Shown: positions 1 to 8,235 of the stretch, piece after piece
How the letters are laid out: each line of letters begins with the position of its first letter
Position numbering within the stretch: the stretch's first letter is position 1
The notes under the pieces: model-generated
Database searches by the model: none
The model's input: the letters and a program-made list of their open reading frames with translations, nothing else
What the model was told of the DNA's origin: nothing
NCBI GenBank assembly: GCA_041685645.1
Contig: JAWLFI010000044.1
Location: 1 to 16,029, forward strand
Source of the DNA: JAWLFI01 sp041685645
GTDB lineage: Bacteria > Bacteroidota > Bacteroidia > Chitinophagales > Saprospiraceae
Reading direction: 5' to 3'
DNA length: 16,029 nt
Program-made: the position numbers and the translations under genes

Positions 1-181
1 TATTTCTTTGCGCCTTTGCGCCTTTGCGTGAAATTAATTCAAGAAAAACTGAAGAAGTTACCCACTACCCTGCTGCGCAGTTTTCGTCGGGCAAAGAAGG
101 ATAAGGTTAAGGAAAAAGGATAAAGTCAAAGGTCGAAATTCAAAGGTCGAAGCCCCGCCTTCGTAATTCGTGCTTTTTCGG
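1..181. repeat. Direct-repeat block, copy A
   Basis: The first 100 bases are identical to 243-342. They open with an 8-mer written three times in a row (tttgcgcc at 7-14 and 15-22, then tttgcgtg at 23-30). A variable purine-rich stretch follows, in which the words aaggtcgaa and gtcaaa recur. The block ends with a 31-base tail (151-181) that is also identical to 408-438. A short stem, cgaag/cttcg (148-152 with 159-163), sits at the start of the tail. No open reading frame here has coding character. The repeat begins at the window edge, so it may extend further left or have more copies there. Positions 182-242 are G/T- then A/T-rich spacer in which I see nothing else. Confidence 0.9.
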
Positions 182-242
182 GTGAGGGTGGTTGAGGTTG
201 TTGAAGATTATTGCTTTTAGTGACCAAATAATAAATAGTGAG

Positions 243-438
243 TATTTCTTTGCGCCTTTGCGCCTTTGCGTGAAATTAATTCAAGAAAAACTGAAGAAGT
301 TACCCACTACCCTGCTGCGCAGTTTTCGTCGGGCAAAGAAGGTTGAGGTTGAAGGATAAAGGAAAAAGTCAAAGGTCGAAATTCAAAGGTCGAAAGTCAA
401 AAGTCGAAGCCCCGCCTTCGTAATTCGTGCTTTTTCGG
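243..438. repeat. Direct-repeat block, copy B
   Basis: This is the second copy of the block at 1-181. Bases 243-342 match 1-100 exactly. The middle (343-407) is a reshuffled and slightly longer version of the same purine-rich words, with an extra aaagtcaaaagtcga unit. Bases 408-438 match 151-181 exactly. The offset is 242 for the first part and 257 for the tail, so the middle has gained about 15 bases in this copy. The copy runs directly into a small hairpin (cggcc-aaa-ggccg, 436-448) and then into the folded element at 452-560. Similar tttgcgcc-type repeats occur between genes in other bacterial genomes; that statement is from memory. Confidence 0.9.
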
Positions 439-451
439 CCAAAGGCCGCAA

Positions 452-560
452 GCGTGAGGCGCCTAAAGGGCATTGGTACCGCCGCCGGCGGTACGGAGCG
501 AATAGCGAACCCCGGAAGGTGCCGACCCTCGGCAACTCGTTGCTGAGGGGCACGCCCAAA
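452..560 (+). repeat. GC-rich folded element, copy 1 (candidate structured RNA or REP-like repeat)
   Basis: Several nested helices can be drawn by eye. A closing helix pairs gcgtg (452-456) with cacgc (551-555). An inner helix pairs ggcatt (469-474) with ggtgcc (518-523), using two G-U pairs. A perfect 8-bp hairpin, gtaccgcc-gcc-ggcggtac, lies at 476-494. A 10-bp hairpin, ccctcggcaa/ttgctgaggg with loop ctcg and one G-U pair, lies at 526-549. The element ends in cccaaa, followed by seven A residues at 564-570. Neither strand has a T-tract directly after a hairpin, so it is not a plain intrinsic terminator. The orientation given is the one in which the element at 13124-13244 aligns. Transcription is unknown. 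Confidence 0.6.
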
Positions 561-570
561 TCCAAAAAAA

Positions 571-1071
571 TTACTTTAACATCTGAAAGAAAGGACTCTC
601 GAACCAATTATCCTCTGACTGAGCAATGTTGTCGAGAACGATATCTGTCTTGTGGGTAATATCTCTCAATTGGCGGATTATGATACTGAATTCGCGGGCT
701 TCTTCACTCTCCTCTTCCACATCGCTAAAGGTCTGAAGGGTGTCCAGGAGAGGCTTGAGTTCCTTTTGCTTGCGGTGAATGAGGATTTGCCGAAAAATAG
801 TCCACATGTCTTTCTCTGCATAATAGTGATCTTTGCGTTCGCCGGGCAAATACTTTTTATGGACCAGGCCCCAATCCATCAGGGCTCGTAAATTGGTATT
901 GACGCTGCCGCGAGAGAGTTGCAGATCATCCATCAAGACATCGGCGCAGCGAGCTTTGGGACTAATGAGTAAACTGGCGTGCACCAGGGACATGGACCGC
1001 GAGATGCCCCACTGAGAAGCCATAGAGCTCCAGGACTCTAAAAATTTTTCTTTGTTTGCAGCAAAATCCAT
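571..1071 (-). CDS. GbsR/MarR-type transcriptional regulator
   Basis: This is a 166-residue winged-helix DNA-binding protein of the GbsR type, a branch of the MarR superfamily. The helix-turn-helix lies around residues 40-75 (CADVLMDDLQLSRGSVNTNL, then a second helix ending DWGLVHK). The wing carries GERKDHYYAEKDMW (about 77-90). The C-terminal half is charged and helical, as expected for a dimerisation region. GbsR proteins elsewhere respond to choline or other small ligands, but nothing here identifies the ligand. It is the last gene of the minus-strand run, 57 bases after gcvT, and its 3' side borders the repeat region. No convincing ribosome binding site is visible. The start was chosen because MDFAANKEKF gives the usual length for the family. 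The target genes are unknown. Confidence 0.8.
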   Translation of the reverse strand: MDFAANKEKFLESWSSMASQWGISRSMSLVHASLLISPKARCADVLMDDLQLSRGSVNTNLRALMDWGLVHKKYLPGERKDHYYAEKDMWTIFRQILIHRKQKELKPLLDTLQTFSDVEEESEEAREFSIIIRQLRDITHKTDIVLDNIAQSEDNWFESPFFQMLK

Positions 1072-1128
1072 ATGTGGTTCTCATTTTCAGAAGTATAATG
1101 GGAGAAGGGGCAAATAGTTTAGGCCCGA

Positions 1129-2235
1129 CTATACTTTGACAAAAGGCGGTTTAACGATTTCGGCCGAAAGTTGTTTTTTGCCGAGATCGATTTGGATTTT
1201 ATGACCGATGGCCGATTGTTCCTTTTCCACATAGCCCATTCCGATGGGCGTGCCCAAAGTCGGAGAAAGTGTTCCGGAGGTGACGCGGCCAATGGGTTCT
1301 CCCTGCTCGTCGAGAATCGGATAGTCCTTTCGCGGGACCCGACGACCCTCCACTTTGAAGCCCACGAGTTTTTGCTTCAGGCCCTCTTCTTTCTGCCTTT
1401 CAATAATAGATCTACCGACAAATGCGCCCTTAGACTTGAGTTTGGTAATCCAACCCAATCCGGCAGAAAGCGGGGATGTGGTATCGTCGATATCATTTCC
1501 ATAGAGGCAGTAGCCCATTTCGAGACGAAGTGTGTCCCGGGCGCCGAGGCCGCAGGGAAGAATGTCGTGTGGAGCGCCGGCTTCCATAATAGCTTTCCAC
1601 ACTTGCTCAGCGTGATCCGCTGGCAAATACAACTCGAAACCTCCGGATCCGGTGTAGCCTGTGGCGGAGATAATCACATCGGGGATGCCGGCCACCGTTC
1701 CTTCGACAAAGTGGTAAAATGGAATATCCTTGACGGAAACCTCTGTTAGCGATGATAGCACTTCGCCGGCTTTGGGGCCTTGCAGGGCCAGTAGTGCTGT
1801 TTGATCTGAAGTATTGATGGATATTGCCCGGCGATCGTGCTTGTGCTTGTGGATCCAGTTCCAGTCCTTCTCGATATTTGCTGCGTTGACCACGGCCATA
1901 TATCTATCGTCCCCATTGAGTGCTTCCCGTCGATAAATCAAAAGATCATCTACAATGCCCCCCGAACTGTTGGGCAGGCAGGTGTATTGCGCCTGTCCGA
2001 CATTTAGTTTATTAACATTATTGGTGGTCACGTGATTGAGCCAATCTATTGCCTCCGGGCCTTCGAAAAGAAAGGTGCCCATATGAGAGACGTCAAATAA
2101 TCCCACTCTTTCCCTCACTGCCTTGTGCTCTTCCTGAATCGAAGAATAGACAATGGGCATTTCATATCCGGCGAAGTCCGCCATTTTTGCGCCTGAGTCG
2201 AGATGAGTTTTGTTTAGTGAAGTCTTTTTCGTCAT
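1129..2235 (-). CDS. gcvT: Glycine cleavage system T protein (aminomethyltransferase)
   Basis: GcvT transfers the aminomethyl carbon from lipoylated H protein to tetrahydrofolate, giving 5,10-methylene-THF and ammonia in the cytoplasm. Family motifs are clear: GLFDVSHMG (45-53), GGIVDDLLIY with the catalytic Asp at 96 or 97, ATGYTGSGGFELYLP (191-205), GLGARDTLRLEMGYCLYGND (229-248) and GRVTSGTLSPTLG (316-328). The frame is open further upstream, to 2292. I start at 2235 because that ATG overlaps the stop of the upstream lipoprotein gene as ATGA, and it gives the normal length of 368 residues. The coupling suggests co-expression with the upstream gene. The other glycine cleavage genes (gcvH, gcvP) are not in the window. 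Confidence 0.95.
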   Translation of the reverse strand: MTKKTSLNKTHLDSGAKMADFAGYEMPIVYSSIQEEHKAVRERVGLFDVSHMGTFLFEGPEAIDWLNHVTTNNVNKLNVGQAQYTCLPNSSGGIVDDLLIYRREALNGDDRYMAVVNAANIEKDWNWIHKHKHDRRAISINTSDQTALLALQGPKAGEVLSSLTEVSVKDIPFYHFVEGTVAGIPDVIISATGYTGSGGFELYLPADHAEQVWKAIMEAGAPHDILPCGLGARDTLRLEMGYCLYGNDIDDTTSPLSAGLGWITKLKSKGAFVGRSIIERQKEEGLKQKLVGFKVEGRRVPRKDYPILDEQGEPIGRVTSGTLSPTLGTPIGMGYVEKEQSAIGHKIQIDLGKKQLSAEIVKPPFVKV

Positions 2236-4274
2236 AAATTGAGATTTTCGATTTGGATGGACTGGATCAAATCGCCGGGATTCATAGACCACAGCACTTC
2301 ACGACCGGAGATAAGTTCTCCCCAAATTGTGTATCGGCCGTCGAGATGGGGTGTGGCACGGTGAGTAATAAACCACTGGCTGGATTCGGTGTGGGGTCCG
2401 GCGCTAGCCATTCCACAGATGCCGGCATGGCTAAAATGTAAGGGGCCGACCTCCGTCGGCAGAAGGAAATCCACACCACCGTACCCATCTCCTGTCGGGC
2501 ATCCTCCCTGGGAGACAAAATGAGGGACTATTCGATGGCAGGTCTTGCCGTCGTAATAGCCTTCTTCCGCTTCTTTTAGAAGGCGGCTGACTGTATGGGG
2601 TGCCCATTCGGGAAATAGGCGGAGTCGGATTTCTCCCCTTTCCAGAGCGATGACCATTTCTGTGCTATCTGTTATTGCCTGCAGGTAATTTGTGAAAATT
2701 GGCGAGCGGTATTTCGTCAGATCCGGAGAATGATAATTCATGGACAAACTATCCATTAGTGTGGAGAGTTTTTGGCCGGCTTCGAGCTGCTTCGGCCATT
2801 GAATATCTTCGTAAGCAGTCTGTAGGAGTGAGCCTGAGTCGGACCATGATTTTGGCAAATCATCTTTAAGTAATAAAGCCATATCTGCACTAATGGTTAT
2901 GGCACCACTTTCGCCGGACTGTATGCCGTTTTCGGCCAAGGAAATCAATTGATTCCTATTCGCCCGGGTCGGTTGCTTGGCGTCGGTGTGAAAATAGTGA
3001 TCCCGAATGCGGGTATATATTTGAGTGCGCAAAACAGGATCATCGGTTTTGATGGCTTCTTCCATCAGAAAAGCGTGATTTTCCTCGTCTTCCAAAAGCA
3101 TTTCGATGAGTAAGTCCCGGCGGTCAGGGGAAAGGGAGCGGTCAAAATACCTCCTGAGTTCCTTACTAATATTCGACTTAGATAGCTGATAATAAAAGGG
3201 AAGGTGTCTCAGAGCTGCTCCGAAAAGAACAAATTGGCTCTCAAGAGGAAGGCCTTCCTTACTCGCCCATTGAGAATATTCGATGGCGTTGTGATCCATG
3301 CCTTGTTCTAAAAAGTAACGAGCGCCCAGTTCACTGATTGCGGAAACATCACTGTCCAGGGCCTCTTTAAAGTGTCGGCTAAGGCCGGGGTGTTGTTTAT
3401 CTAAAAGAGCCTTGCCGCACAATTCTCTTAGCAAAAGATCCCGATTTTTATCTTGAAATACTTCGAGAAGCGCATCCCGGGCTTTATCCGAAGTGCATTT
3501 GGGAAGAACTGTCGCTAATTGATGGGATAACTGGATATTTTCGGACTTTTCAAACGCCCGAATCAAGCCAAATTGTAGACTATCGATCGGTTGATCGTGA
3601 AATCTTTGCAAGTAATCGGCGGCGATGAATCGCGTACTTATGGGATAAAGTGCATCAGCGGCCACGTCGATCATAAAATACCGGCTTTCAGGCAGATTCA
3701 CTCCATTCAAAGCCAATTGATACAGCCCTCTGAGGCGGCCCAGGTTCAATACTGAGTCTTTGGGTCTGTAGGTGCTAATGTTAATCAGTTCCAGGGCTTC
3801 TCTCGGGGTGCCTGTTTTTCCCACCGCTTCCAAAACCGTTGCATTAAAGCGTTGATTCTGCTCCAGGGAATCCATATTATCAAAGGCCGCTTTCAGCGGT
3901 TTCAGGTAGGCTTCATCTCTCGTTTGTCCGAGGACAAACGCCGCCAGCGTGCGAATTTCCGAAACCGGAGACTTTAAAAAGGCCGTAATAAGAGTGCCAT
4001 TCACTGGAGCATCGACAGAAGTGAGGCTCTGCAATGCAGCGAATTGATAATTGATGTTGTCAGATTGCAGATGTCGATAGATGAAAGCGCTATCTTTTTG
4101 CGCCCCGGCCTCCAGGATTTGAATATAAGTAGAATCTGAAAAGTCGATCGACAGCTCGAGACCAAGATTATCTTTCTCTTCTGGTACGCAGCTCAGCGCA
4201 AAAAGCAAGACCACTGAGCACCATGTGAGGTGCAGGAAGTAAAAGAAGGGGCCTTTTCGACTGTAATAATTCAT
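2232..4274 (-). CDS. HEAT-repeat lipoprotein with C-terminal cyclophilin (peptidyl-prolyl isomerase) domain
   Basis: This 680-residue protein has an N-terminal membrane segment ending in a lipobox (LFALSC, lipidated Cys29), so it should sit on the periplasmic side or at the outer membrane. Residues about 60-500 are Leu/Ala-rich paired helices typical of HEAT-like repeats. Residues about 538-680 are a cyclophilin domain with HRIVPHFVSQGG (580-591), GMASAGPHTESSQWFITH (621-638) and HLDGRYTIWGELISG (643-657). Residues equivalent to human cyclophilin A Arg55, Gln63 and Phe113 are kept (Arg581, Gln589, Phe635). Trp121 is His643, as a non-Trp residue is in some bacterial cyclophilins. It lies 15 bases after PBP1A with an AGGA-like ribosome site, and overlaps gcvT by ATGA. 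A role in folding envelope proteins is inferred. Confidence 0.88.
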   Translation of the reverse strand: MNYYSRKGPFFYFLHLTWCSVVLLFALSCVPEEKDNLGLELSIDFSDSTYIQILEAGAQKDSAFIYRHLQSDNINYQFAALQSLTSVDAPVNGTLITAFLKSPVSEIRTLAAFVLGQTRDEAYLKPLKAAFDNMDSLEQNQRFNATVLEAVGKTGTPREALELINISTYRPKDSVLNLGRLRGLYQLALNGVNLPESRYFMIDVAADALYPISTRFIAADYLQRFHDQPIDSLQFGLIRAFEKSENIQLSHQLATVLPKCTSDKARDALLEVFQDKNRDLLLRELCGKALLDKQHPGLSRHFKEALDSDVSAISELGARYFLEQGMDHNAIEYSQWASKEGLPLESQFVLFGAALRHLPFYYQLSKSNISKELRRYFDRSLSPDRRDLLIEMLLEDEENHAFLMEEAIKTDDPVLRTQIYTRIRDHYFHTDAKQPTRANRNQLISLAENGIQSGESGAITISADMALLLKDDLPKSWSDSGSLLQTAYEDIQWPKQLEAGQKLSTLMDSLSMNYHSPDLTKYRSPIFTNYLQAITDSTEMVIALERGEIRLRLFPEWAPHTVSRLLKEAEEGYYDGKTCHRIVPHFVSQGGCPTGDGYGGVDFLLPTEVGPLHFSHAGICGMASAGPHTESSQWFITHRATPHLDGRYTIWGELISGREVLWSMNPGDLIQSIQIENLNL

Positions 4275-4289
4275 TTTTCCTGCTGTGTT

Positions 4290-6848
4290 TTACTGTCCAA
4301 ATATATCAATAGATCGCTTCTTGGTGGACTTTTCATCCTCTTTCCCTCCGTATTTATCGCAATTTGTTTCAATACTCATGTTATTTGGCTTAACAAAAGT
4401 ATGCCCTGAATCGTAATTGAGTAATTGATCTTCTTTTTGTTCCAATCTTCGGATGAAGTCGGTAAAAACCGGGCGGGCCATTGTGGATCCCTGCCCCAGG
4501 CCTATGGAGCGAAACCGAATCCATCGATCTTCCCCACCGACCCATGTGCCGACGACCAGATCAGGTGTAATGCCCATAAACCAGGCATCGGTTTGATCTT
4601 GTGTCGTGCCGGTTTTTCCACCGACATCTGATTTGAGATTCCCCTTGTACTTTGCCACTGCTCCGGCGTTTCTAAGCAATTCGACCATCACAAAATTCAC
4701 ATCGGGATTGATCGCGGCATTACTTCTGGGTACGTTACTGTAAATCACTTTCCCATTTCGATCTTCAATGTGCGTGACAAAATGCGGCATATTGTAAGTG
4801 CCTTCATTGGCAAAGGTGCCATAGGCGCCTGTCATTTCCATTACCGTGAGATCGGCTGATCCCAAACCAATAGAGGGCTGGTGGGGAATTTTCTTTCTTC
4901 CATTCGGCAGGGTGGCCGCGCTGTCAATCCCCATATTGTTGATCATGCCCAAAATGGGTTTAATATCGCCCAATTGTTTCAGGAGATAAACCGTAGCCGT
5001 ATTTTTTGATTCTCTTAGTGCCTCATACAAGGTCATGGACTTTCTGGTATATTCATCCGTTGCATTTTTTGGCGACCAGGTTTTGATCAGATTGAAGTTG
5101 CCTTCATCCGGTTGTATGGAATAGCGGACATCCGTCACGGGAAAACAGGGAGAGAACCCTTGATAAGCGATAGCCGTGGCATATACAAAGGGTTTAAAAG
5201 TGGAGCCCACCTGACGCTCGGACAGGACGTGATCATACTGAAAATACCTTTGATTGGCACCGCCAACCCATGCGCGAATCGCACCGGAATTGGGATCCAT
5301 GGCCGTCGTCCCGATTTGCAGGATCATCCGGTGATATTTCAATGAGTCGAGCGGAGACATGATAGTATCTTTTTCGCCAGCCTCATTATAGGCAAAGACC
5401 TTCATCTCGCGTTTCTCATTGAACTGCCGGTCCATTTCCTCTACAAAATCGAGCCATTGGCGCTTTAATTCCGGCCATCGCTCCCCATCCATGAGTGCGA
5501 GGTAAGCGTCGTATTTCGATTCAGTAACTAAATTGTTCGCTAACAATCGGTCGAGATAATTGGCATCGTTTTCAGCCTTAATTAAGCGCTCAAAATCGTA
5601 ATCTCTCAATTCCATGCCCACCTCATCTTTGAGGTCCAGAGCAATGGCTGTAAAGCGTTTGGCAAATGTTTTTTTGTATCGCTCGGTGCCTCTTTTCAGT
5701 CTTTCGAGCGCAGAGAGCTTGACATCTTTTGCAATATTGTCATAGCGATACGTCCAAATGTCCTTCCCTGCCCAATGATCAAAGAACTTTTTCTGCAACT
5801 GGGGCATATGCGCATCTACCGAGGCTTGTAAACTCTTTTGAATTTCAAGATCAAGCGTTGTATACACCTTCAATCCATCTCTATAAATATTATACAACTG
5901 GCCATTGGAGTTTTTGAGTTCTCTTTTTCGGATCAAATCCTTGAGCCACTCTGCCAGAGAAGCTCGAAAATAAGTAGCATTCCCCGTGATGTGAGAAGAT
6001 CTCTCAAATTGACTCACATCCAGCTCCAATTGAGCGAGAGAGTCTTTGGTCTCGTGAGAAATGTGCTTGTTTTTGGCCATTTGCGCCAGCACGACATTGC
6101 GCCGATTGATACAATTTTCAGGGAATTTCACCGGATTGTATAGCACGGAGTTTTTTAGCATCCCCACCAGGGCTGCTGCTTCTTCCATCTTCAGGTCTGC
6201 TTGTTGTTTACCGAAGTAAGTTCTCGCAGCAGCATCAACTCCATAGGCTCCATAGATGAAATCGTATTCGTTGATGTACATCGCGAGAATTTCCTCTTTG
6301 GTATATCGGCGCTCCAACTTCACCGCCGTGTACCATTCCTTGAGTTTGTAATTGGTGAGGCGAATTATTTTGGAAACTTTATTTAGCCCCGTGAAATCGC
6401 GTTGGGAATACAACTGCTTGGCCAATTGCTGGGTGATGGTGCTTCCTCCTCCCGAACTCCCCTTGCCCAACAGTACGGTTTTGAATAAAACGCGAAGAAG
6501 AGAACGGGAGTCAATGCCGGAATGCTCAAAATATCGGACATCCTCCGTAGAAATCAGTGCCTGAACTAAATAGGGATTGAGACTATCGTAAGGGACAGCC
6601 ACCCTATTTTGGACGTAATACCTACCCAGATCTTCACCAAATTGATCATAGACTTCTGTCGCGTAATCTATATCGGGATTCTCTAGCTCGGCAAAACCCG
6701 GCAAATCTGAGAAGCTGTAAAGGTAGAGGAAAAGAACAGCGAACAATACGATCGCTCCATAGATGACCCAAAGATTCCGCAGCCATTTGTGAAACCGCTC
6801 TTTACGGGTCGGTCCGGGGCTGGAAGACTTGTTTTTTCGATGAGCCAT
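4290..6848 (-). CDS. Penicillin-binding protein 1A, bifunctional transglycosylase/transpeptidase
   Basis: This class A PBP polymerises lipid II into glycan strands and cross-links them on the outer face of the inner membrane. It has 852 residues: a basic cytoplasmic tail, one membrane helix (about 26-45), a GT51 domain (about 65-250) and a transpeptidase domain (about 505-800). GT51 motifs are TEDVRYFEHSG with catalytic Glu102, GGSTITQQLAKQL (134-146) and KLKEWYTAVKLERRYTKEE with Glu171. Transpeptidase motifs are GSTFK with nucleophile Ser549 and Lys552, SKN (614-616) and KTGTT (745-749). About 150 charged helical residues (about 350-500) separate the two parts. The C-terminal tail is Lys/Asp/Glu rich. 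The sequence before the start is A/T rich without a ribosome site. The HEAT-cyclophilin lipoprotein gene follows 15 bases later. Confidence 0.96.
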   Translation of the reverse strand: MAHRKNKSSSPGPTRKERFHKWLRNLWVIYGAIVLFAVLFLYLYSFSDLPGFAELENPDIDYATEVYDQFGEDLGRYYVQNRVAVPYDSLNPYLVQALISTEDVRYFEHSGIDSRSLLRVLFKTVLLGKGSSGGGSTITQQLAKQLYSQRDFTGLNKVSKIIRLTNYKLKEWYTAVKLERRYTKEEILAMYINEYDFIYGAYGVDAAARTYFGKQQADLKMEEAAALVGMLKNSVLYNPVKFPENCINRRNVVLAQMAKNKHISHETKDSLAQLELDVSQFERSSHITGNATYFRASLAEWLKDLIRKRELKNSNGQLYNIYRDGLKVYTTLDLEIQKSLQASVDAHMPQLQKKFFDHWAGKDIWTYRYDNIAKDVKLSALERLKRGTERYKKTFAKRFTAIALDLKDEVGMELRDYDFERLIKAENDANYLDRLLANNLVTESKYDAYLALMDGERWPELKRQWLDFVEEMDRQFNEKREMKVFAYNEAGEKDTIMSPLDSLKYHRMILQIGTTAMDPNSGAIRAWVGGANQRYFQYDHVLSERQVGSTFKPFVYATAIAYQGFSPCFPVTDVRYSIQPDEGNFNLIKTWSPKNATDEYTRKSMTLYEALRESKNTATVYLLKQLGDIKPILGMINNMGIDSAATLPNGRKKIPHQPSIGLGSADLTVMEMTGAYGTFANEGTYNMPHFVTHIEDRNGKVIYSNVPRSNAAINPDVNFVMVELLRNAGAVAKYKGNLKSDVGGKTGTTQDQTDAWFMGITPDLVVGTWVGGEDRWIRFRSIGLGQGSTMARPVFTDFIRRLEQKEDQLLNYDSGHTFVKPNNMSIETNCDKYGGKEDEKSTKKRSIDIFGQ

Positions 6849-6887
6849 ATTAGATATTTATAATGTCATTGACGATGAAAGCTCGAG

Positions 6888-6895
6888 CAAAGTTA
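6888..6895 (-). promoter_or_regulatory. Candidate -7 box for the PBP1A gene
   Basis: Read on the minus strand this is TAACTTTG, a full match to the Bacteroidota -7 consensus TAnnTTTG. Its upstream edge overlaps the aroB stop codon (6893-6895). The start of transcription would fall near 6881, giving a leader of about 33 bases. The -33 site is weak (TTTC at about 6914-6917), so this is a suggestion only. If real, PBP1A can be expressed independently of aroB. Confidence 0.35.
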
Positions 6896-7951
6896 CAAGT
6901 TTTCCATCGCATTGAAATAAGAACGCAATGCTTGTTCAATACTTATATGTTTTGGGTATTGATTTTCTACGACTCGACCCCAATCACATACAAGAGAACA
7001 GTTGATGCGGAGGTTGGAATTTTTCTTATCCCCCTTCATGAATTCTATCAGTTCACTCAATTGATGGCGATCAAATCGCGGGAGGCTAAAATAGCCCTGA
7101 ATGTATTTCTGAATCATTGAAGCTACTTCAGCGGATAACAGATTTTCATTCCGGGCAATTCCAAGCTCAACCCACAAACCCGCCGCCACAGCCAGGCCGT
7201 GAGGAATGGGTGATCCCTCATTGAGTGCCAGGGTTTCGATCGCATGACCGACAGTATGGCCTGCGTTTAACTTCCGACGTTCAGCCAAATCATAGGGATC
7301 CGTTTGAACCGCCTGTACTTTCACCTGAATAATCTTCGCCAATAAGTCATTTGAAATGGATCTGCTCAATGTCGGACTTGAAAACTTCATAATTGCTTTT
7401 AACAATTCTTTACTGCCGACAAGGGCTTGTTTTAAAGTTTCTGCCCATCCGTTGATCCACTCCTCATCCGGCAGGCTCTTCAAAAACAAGTGATCTATAA
7501 TGATTTTTTGAGCCGGGTAAAAACTTCCAATTCGGTTTTTCCAGTGGCCCAAATTCACTCCGGTTTTCCCGCCAATGGCGGCATCGACCTGTGCAAGCAG
7601 GGTTGTAGGCACTGAGATCAGAGGCAGGCCCCTCATATATGTCGAAGCGACAAATCCCGCAATGTCTGTAGTGATTCCCCCACCAACAGCAATCAACTGA
7701 TGGTGCCTCTGCGCATTGGAATGGCTTAGCGCTGTCCAAATTTCAGAGGCCATTTCCACTGTTTTTCGATCTTCCTCGGCTCGGAGAACATATGAGGGCG
7801 AATTTCGCCAATCGCTGATACCATACAGGCGATCCACCTTTTCATCGATCACCCAAAATGAAGGAGTTGGGGAGGATTCATGGAGTTCGGCCAGATACTG
7901 GCGAGCGGAGCAAAAAACGATGTCTTGTTTGAATGTGTTATTCTTCATCAT
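6893..7951 (-). CDS. aroB: 3-dehydroquinate synthase
   Basis: AroB converts DAHP to 3-dehydroquinate, the second step of the shikimate pathway, using NAD and a divalent metal. With this start the product has 352 residues. The NAD-binding VGGGITTDIAGF is at 89-100, followed by PTTLLAQVDAAIGGKTGVNL (115-134). Metal ligands are expected at Glu171 (GWAETLKQA), His232 (NAGHTVGHAIE) and His251 (IPHGLAVAAG). The common HGEAV motif reads HGLAV here. The frame extends to a GTG at 7969, but the paired ATGs at 7951 and 7948 overlap the upstream ABM gene less and suit the family N-terminus better. Related sugar-phosphate cyclases share this fold, but the synthase is the simplest reading. Confidence 0.9.
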   Translation of the reverse strand: MMKNNTFKQDIVFCSARQYLAELHESSPTPSFWVIDEKVDRLYGISDWRNSPSYVLRAEEDRKTVEMASEIWTALSHSNAQRHHQLIAVGGGITTDIAGFVASTYMRGLPLISVPTTLLAQVDAAIGGKTGVNLGHWKNRIGSFYPAQKIIIDHLFLKSLPDEEWINGWAETLKQALVGSKELLKAIMKFSSPTLSRSISNDLLAKIIQVKVQAVQTDPYDLAERRKLNAGHTVGHAIETLALNEGSPIPHGLAVAAGLWVELGIARNENLLSAEVASMIQKYIQGYFSLPRFDRHQLSELIEFMKGDKKNSNLRINCSLVCDWGRVVENQYPKHISIEQALRSYFNAMENL

Positions 7952-8234
7952 GCCAAATAGAATCAACACTCCAGGCTTCTGCCCGCCGGAGAAAAAGGGG
8001 TTTTACTTTCGCCCAGGTCGATGAGAACAGGTCGCTTCTTCTATATATTTCTAAATCCTCCGGTCGCTCCCACCGACTGTAAGTGAAAAAAATATTTGTA
8101 TTCTTTTGATCGCGCAAGAGGCGCAAAGATTTACAGCCGGGGAAAGCTTTTATTTTTGAAGCTGAAGCGTGAAAATGAGTCAAAAAAGCATCTTCCTGCC
8201 CCAGTTTAAACTCCATTTTTACAATGCGTAACAT
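7938..8234 (-). CDS. ABM-domain (antibiotic biosynthesis monooxygenase-like) protein
   Basis: This small protein of 98 residues has the dimeric alpha+beta-barrel ABM fold. It starts with a strand (MLRIVKMEFKLG), then a helix (residues about 13-30), then FPGCKSLRLLRD, a strand FFTYSRWERPEDLEIY (49-64) and a helix to WAKVKPLF (74-81), ending in a RAEAWSVD strand. Proteins of this fold include YgiN-type quinol oxygenases and heme-degrading enzymes, and many have no known substrate. No residue seen here fixes the reaction. The gene starts one base after the stop of the SAM-hydrolase-like gene and its end overlaps aroB by 11-14 bases, so the three are very likely one transcription unit. Confidence 0.78.
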   Translation of the reverse strand: MLRIVKMEFKLGQEDAFLTHFHASASKIKAFPGCKSLRLLRDQKNTNIFFTYSRWERPEDLEIYRRSDLFSSTWAKVKPLFLRRAEAWSVDSIWHDEE

Positions 8235-8235
8235 A

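Noticed and set aside
1..438. CRISPR array
   Set aside because: Only two long copies are seen, with a 100-base core and no series of short repeats with unique spacers; no cas genes are near.
526..560. Intrinsic terminator for the regulator gene formed by the hairpin at 526-549
   Set aside because: On the minus strand the T-run precedes the hairpin, and on the plus strand the hairpin is followed by A residues, so the order is wrong for both.
383..607. 74-codon minus-strand reading frame across the repeat and folded element
   Set aside because: It lies over the direct repeat and the GC-rich hairpins, has biased Arg/Leu composition and resembles no family.
1171..1749. 192-codon plus-strand frame opposite gcvT
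   Set aside because: It lies wholly inside a clear gcvT gene on the other strand and has no recognisable domain; it is a shadow frame.
2236..2292. N-terminal extension of gcvT
   Set aside because: The 19 extra residues lie inside the upstream lipoprotein gene, and the ATGA overlap gives a normal GcvT start.
7464..7739. 91-codon minus-strand frame inside aroB
   Set aside because: It is an out-of-frame shadow of aroB, which has intact catalytic motifs over the same bases.
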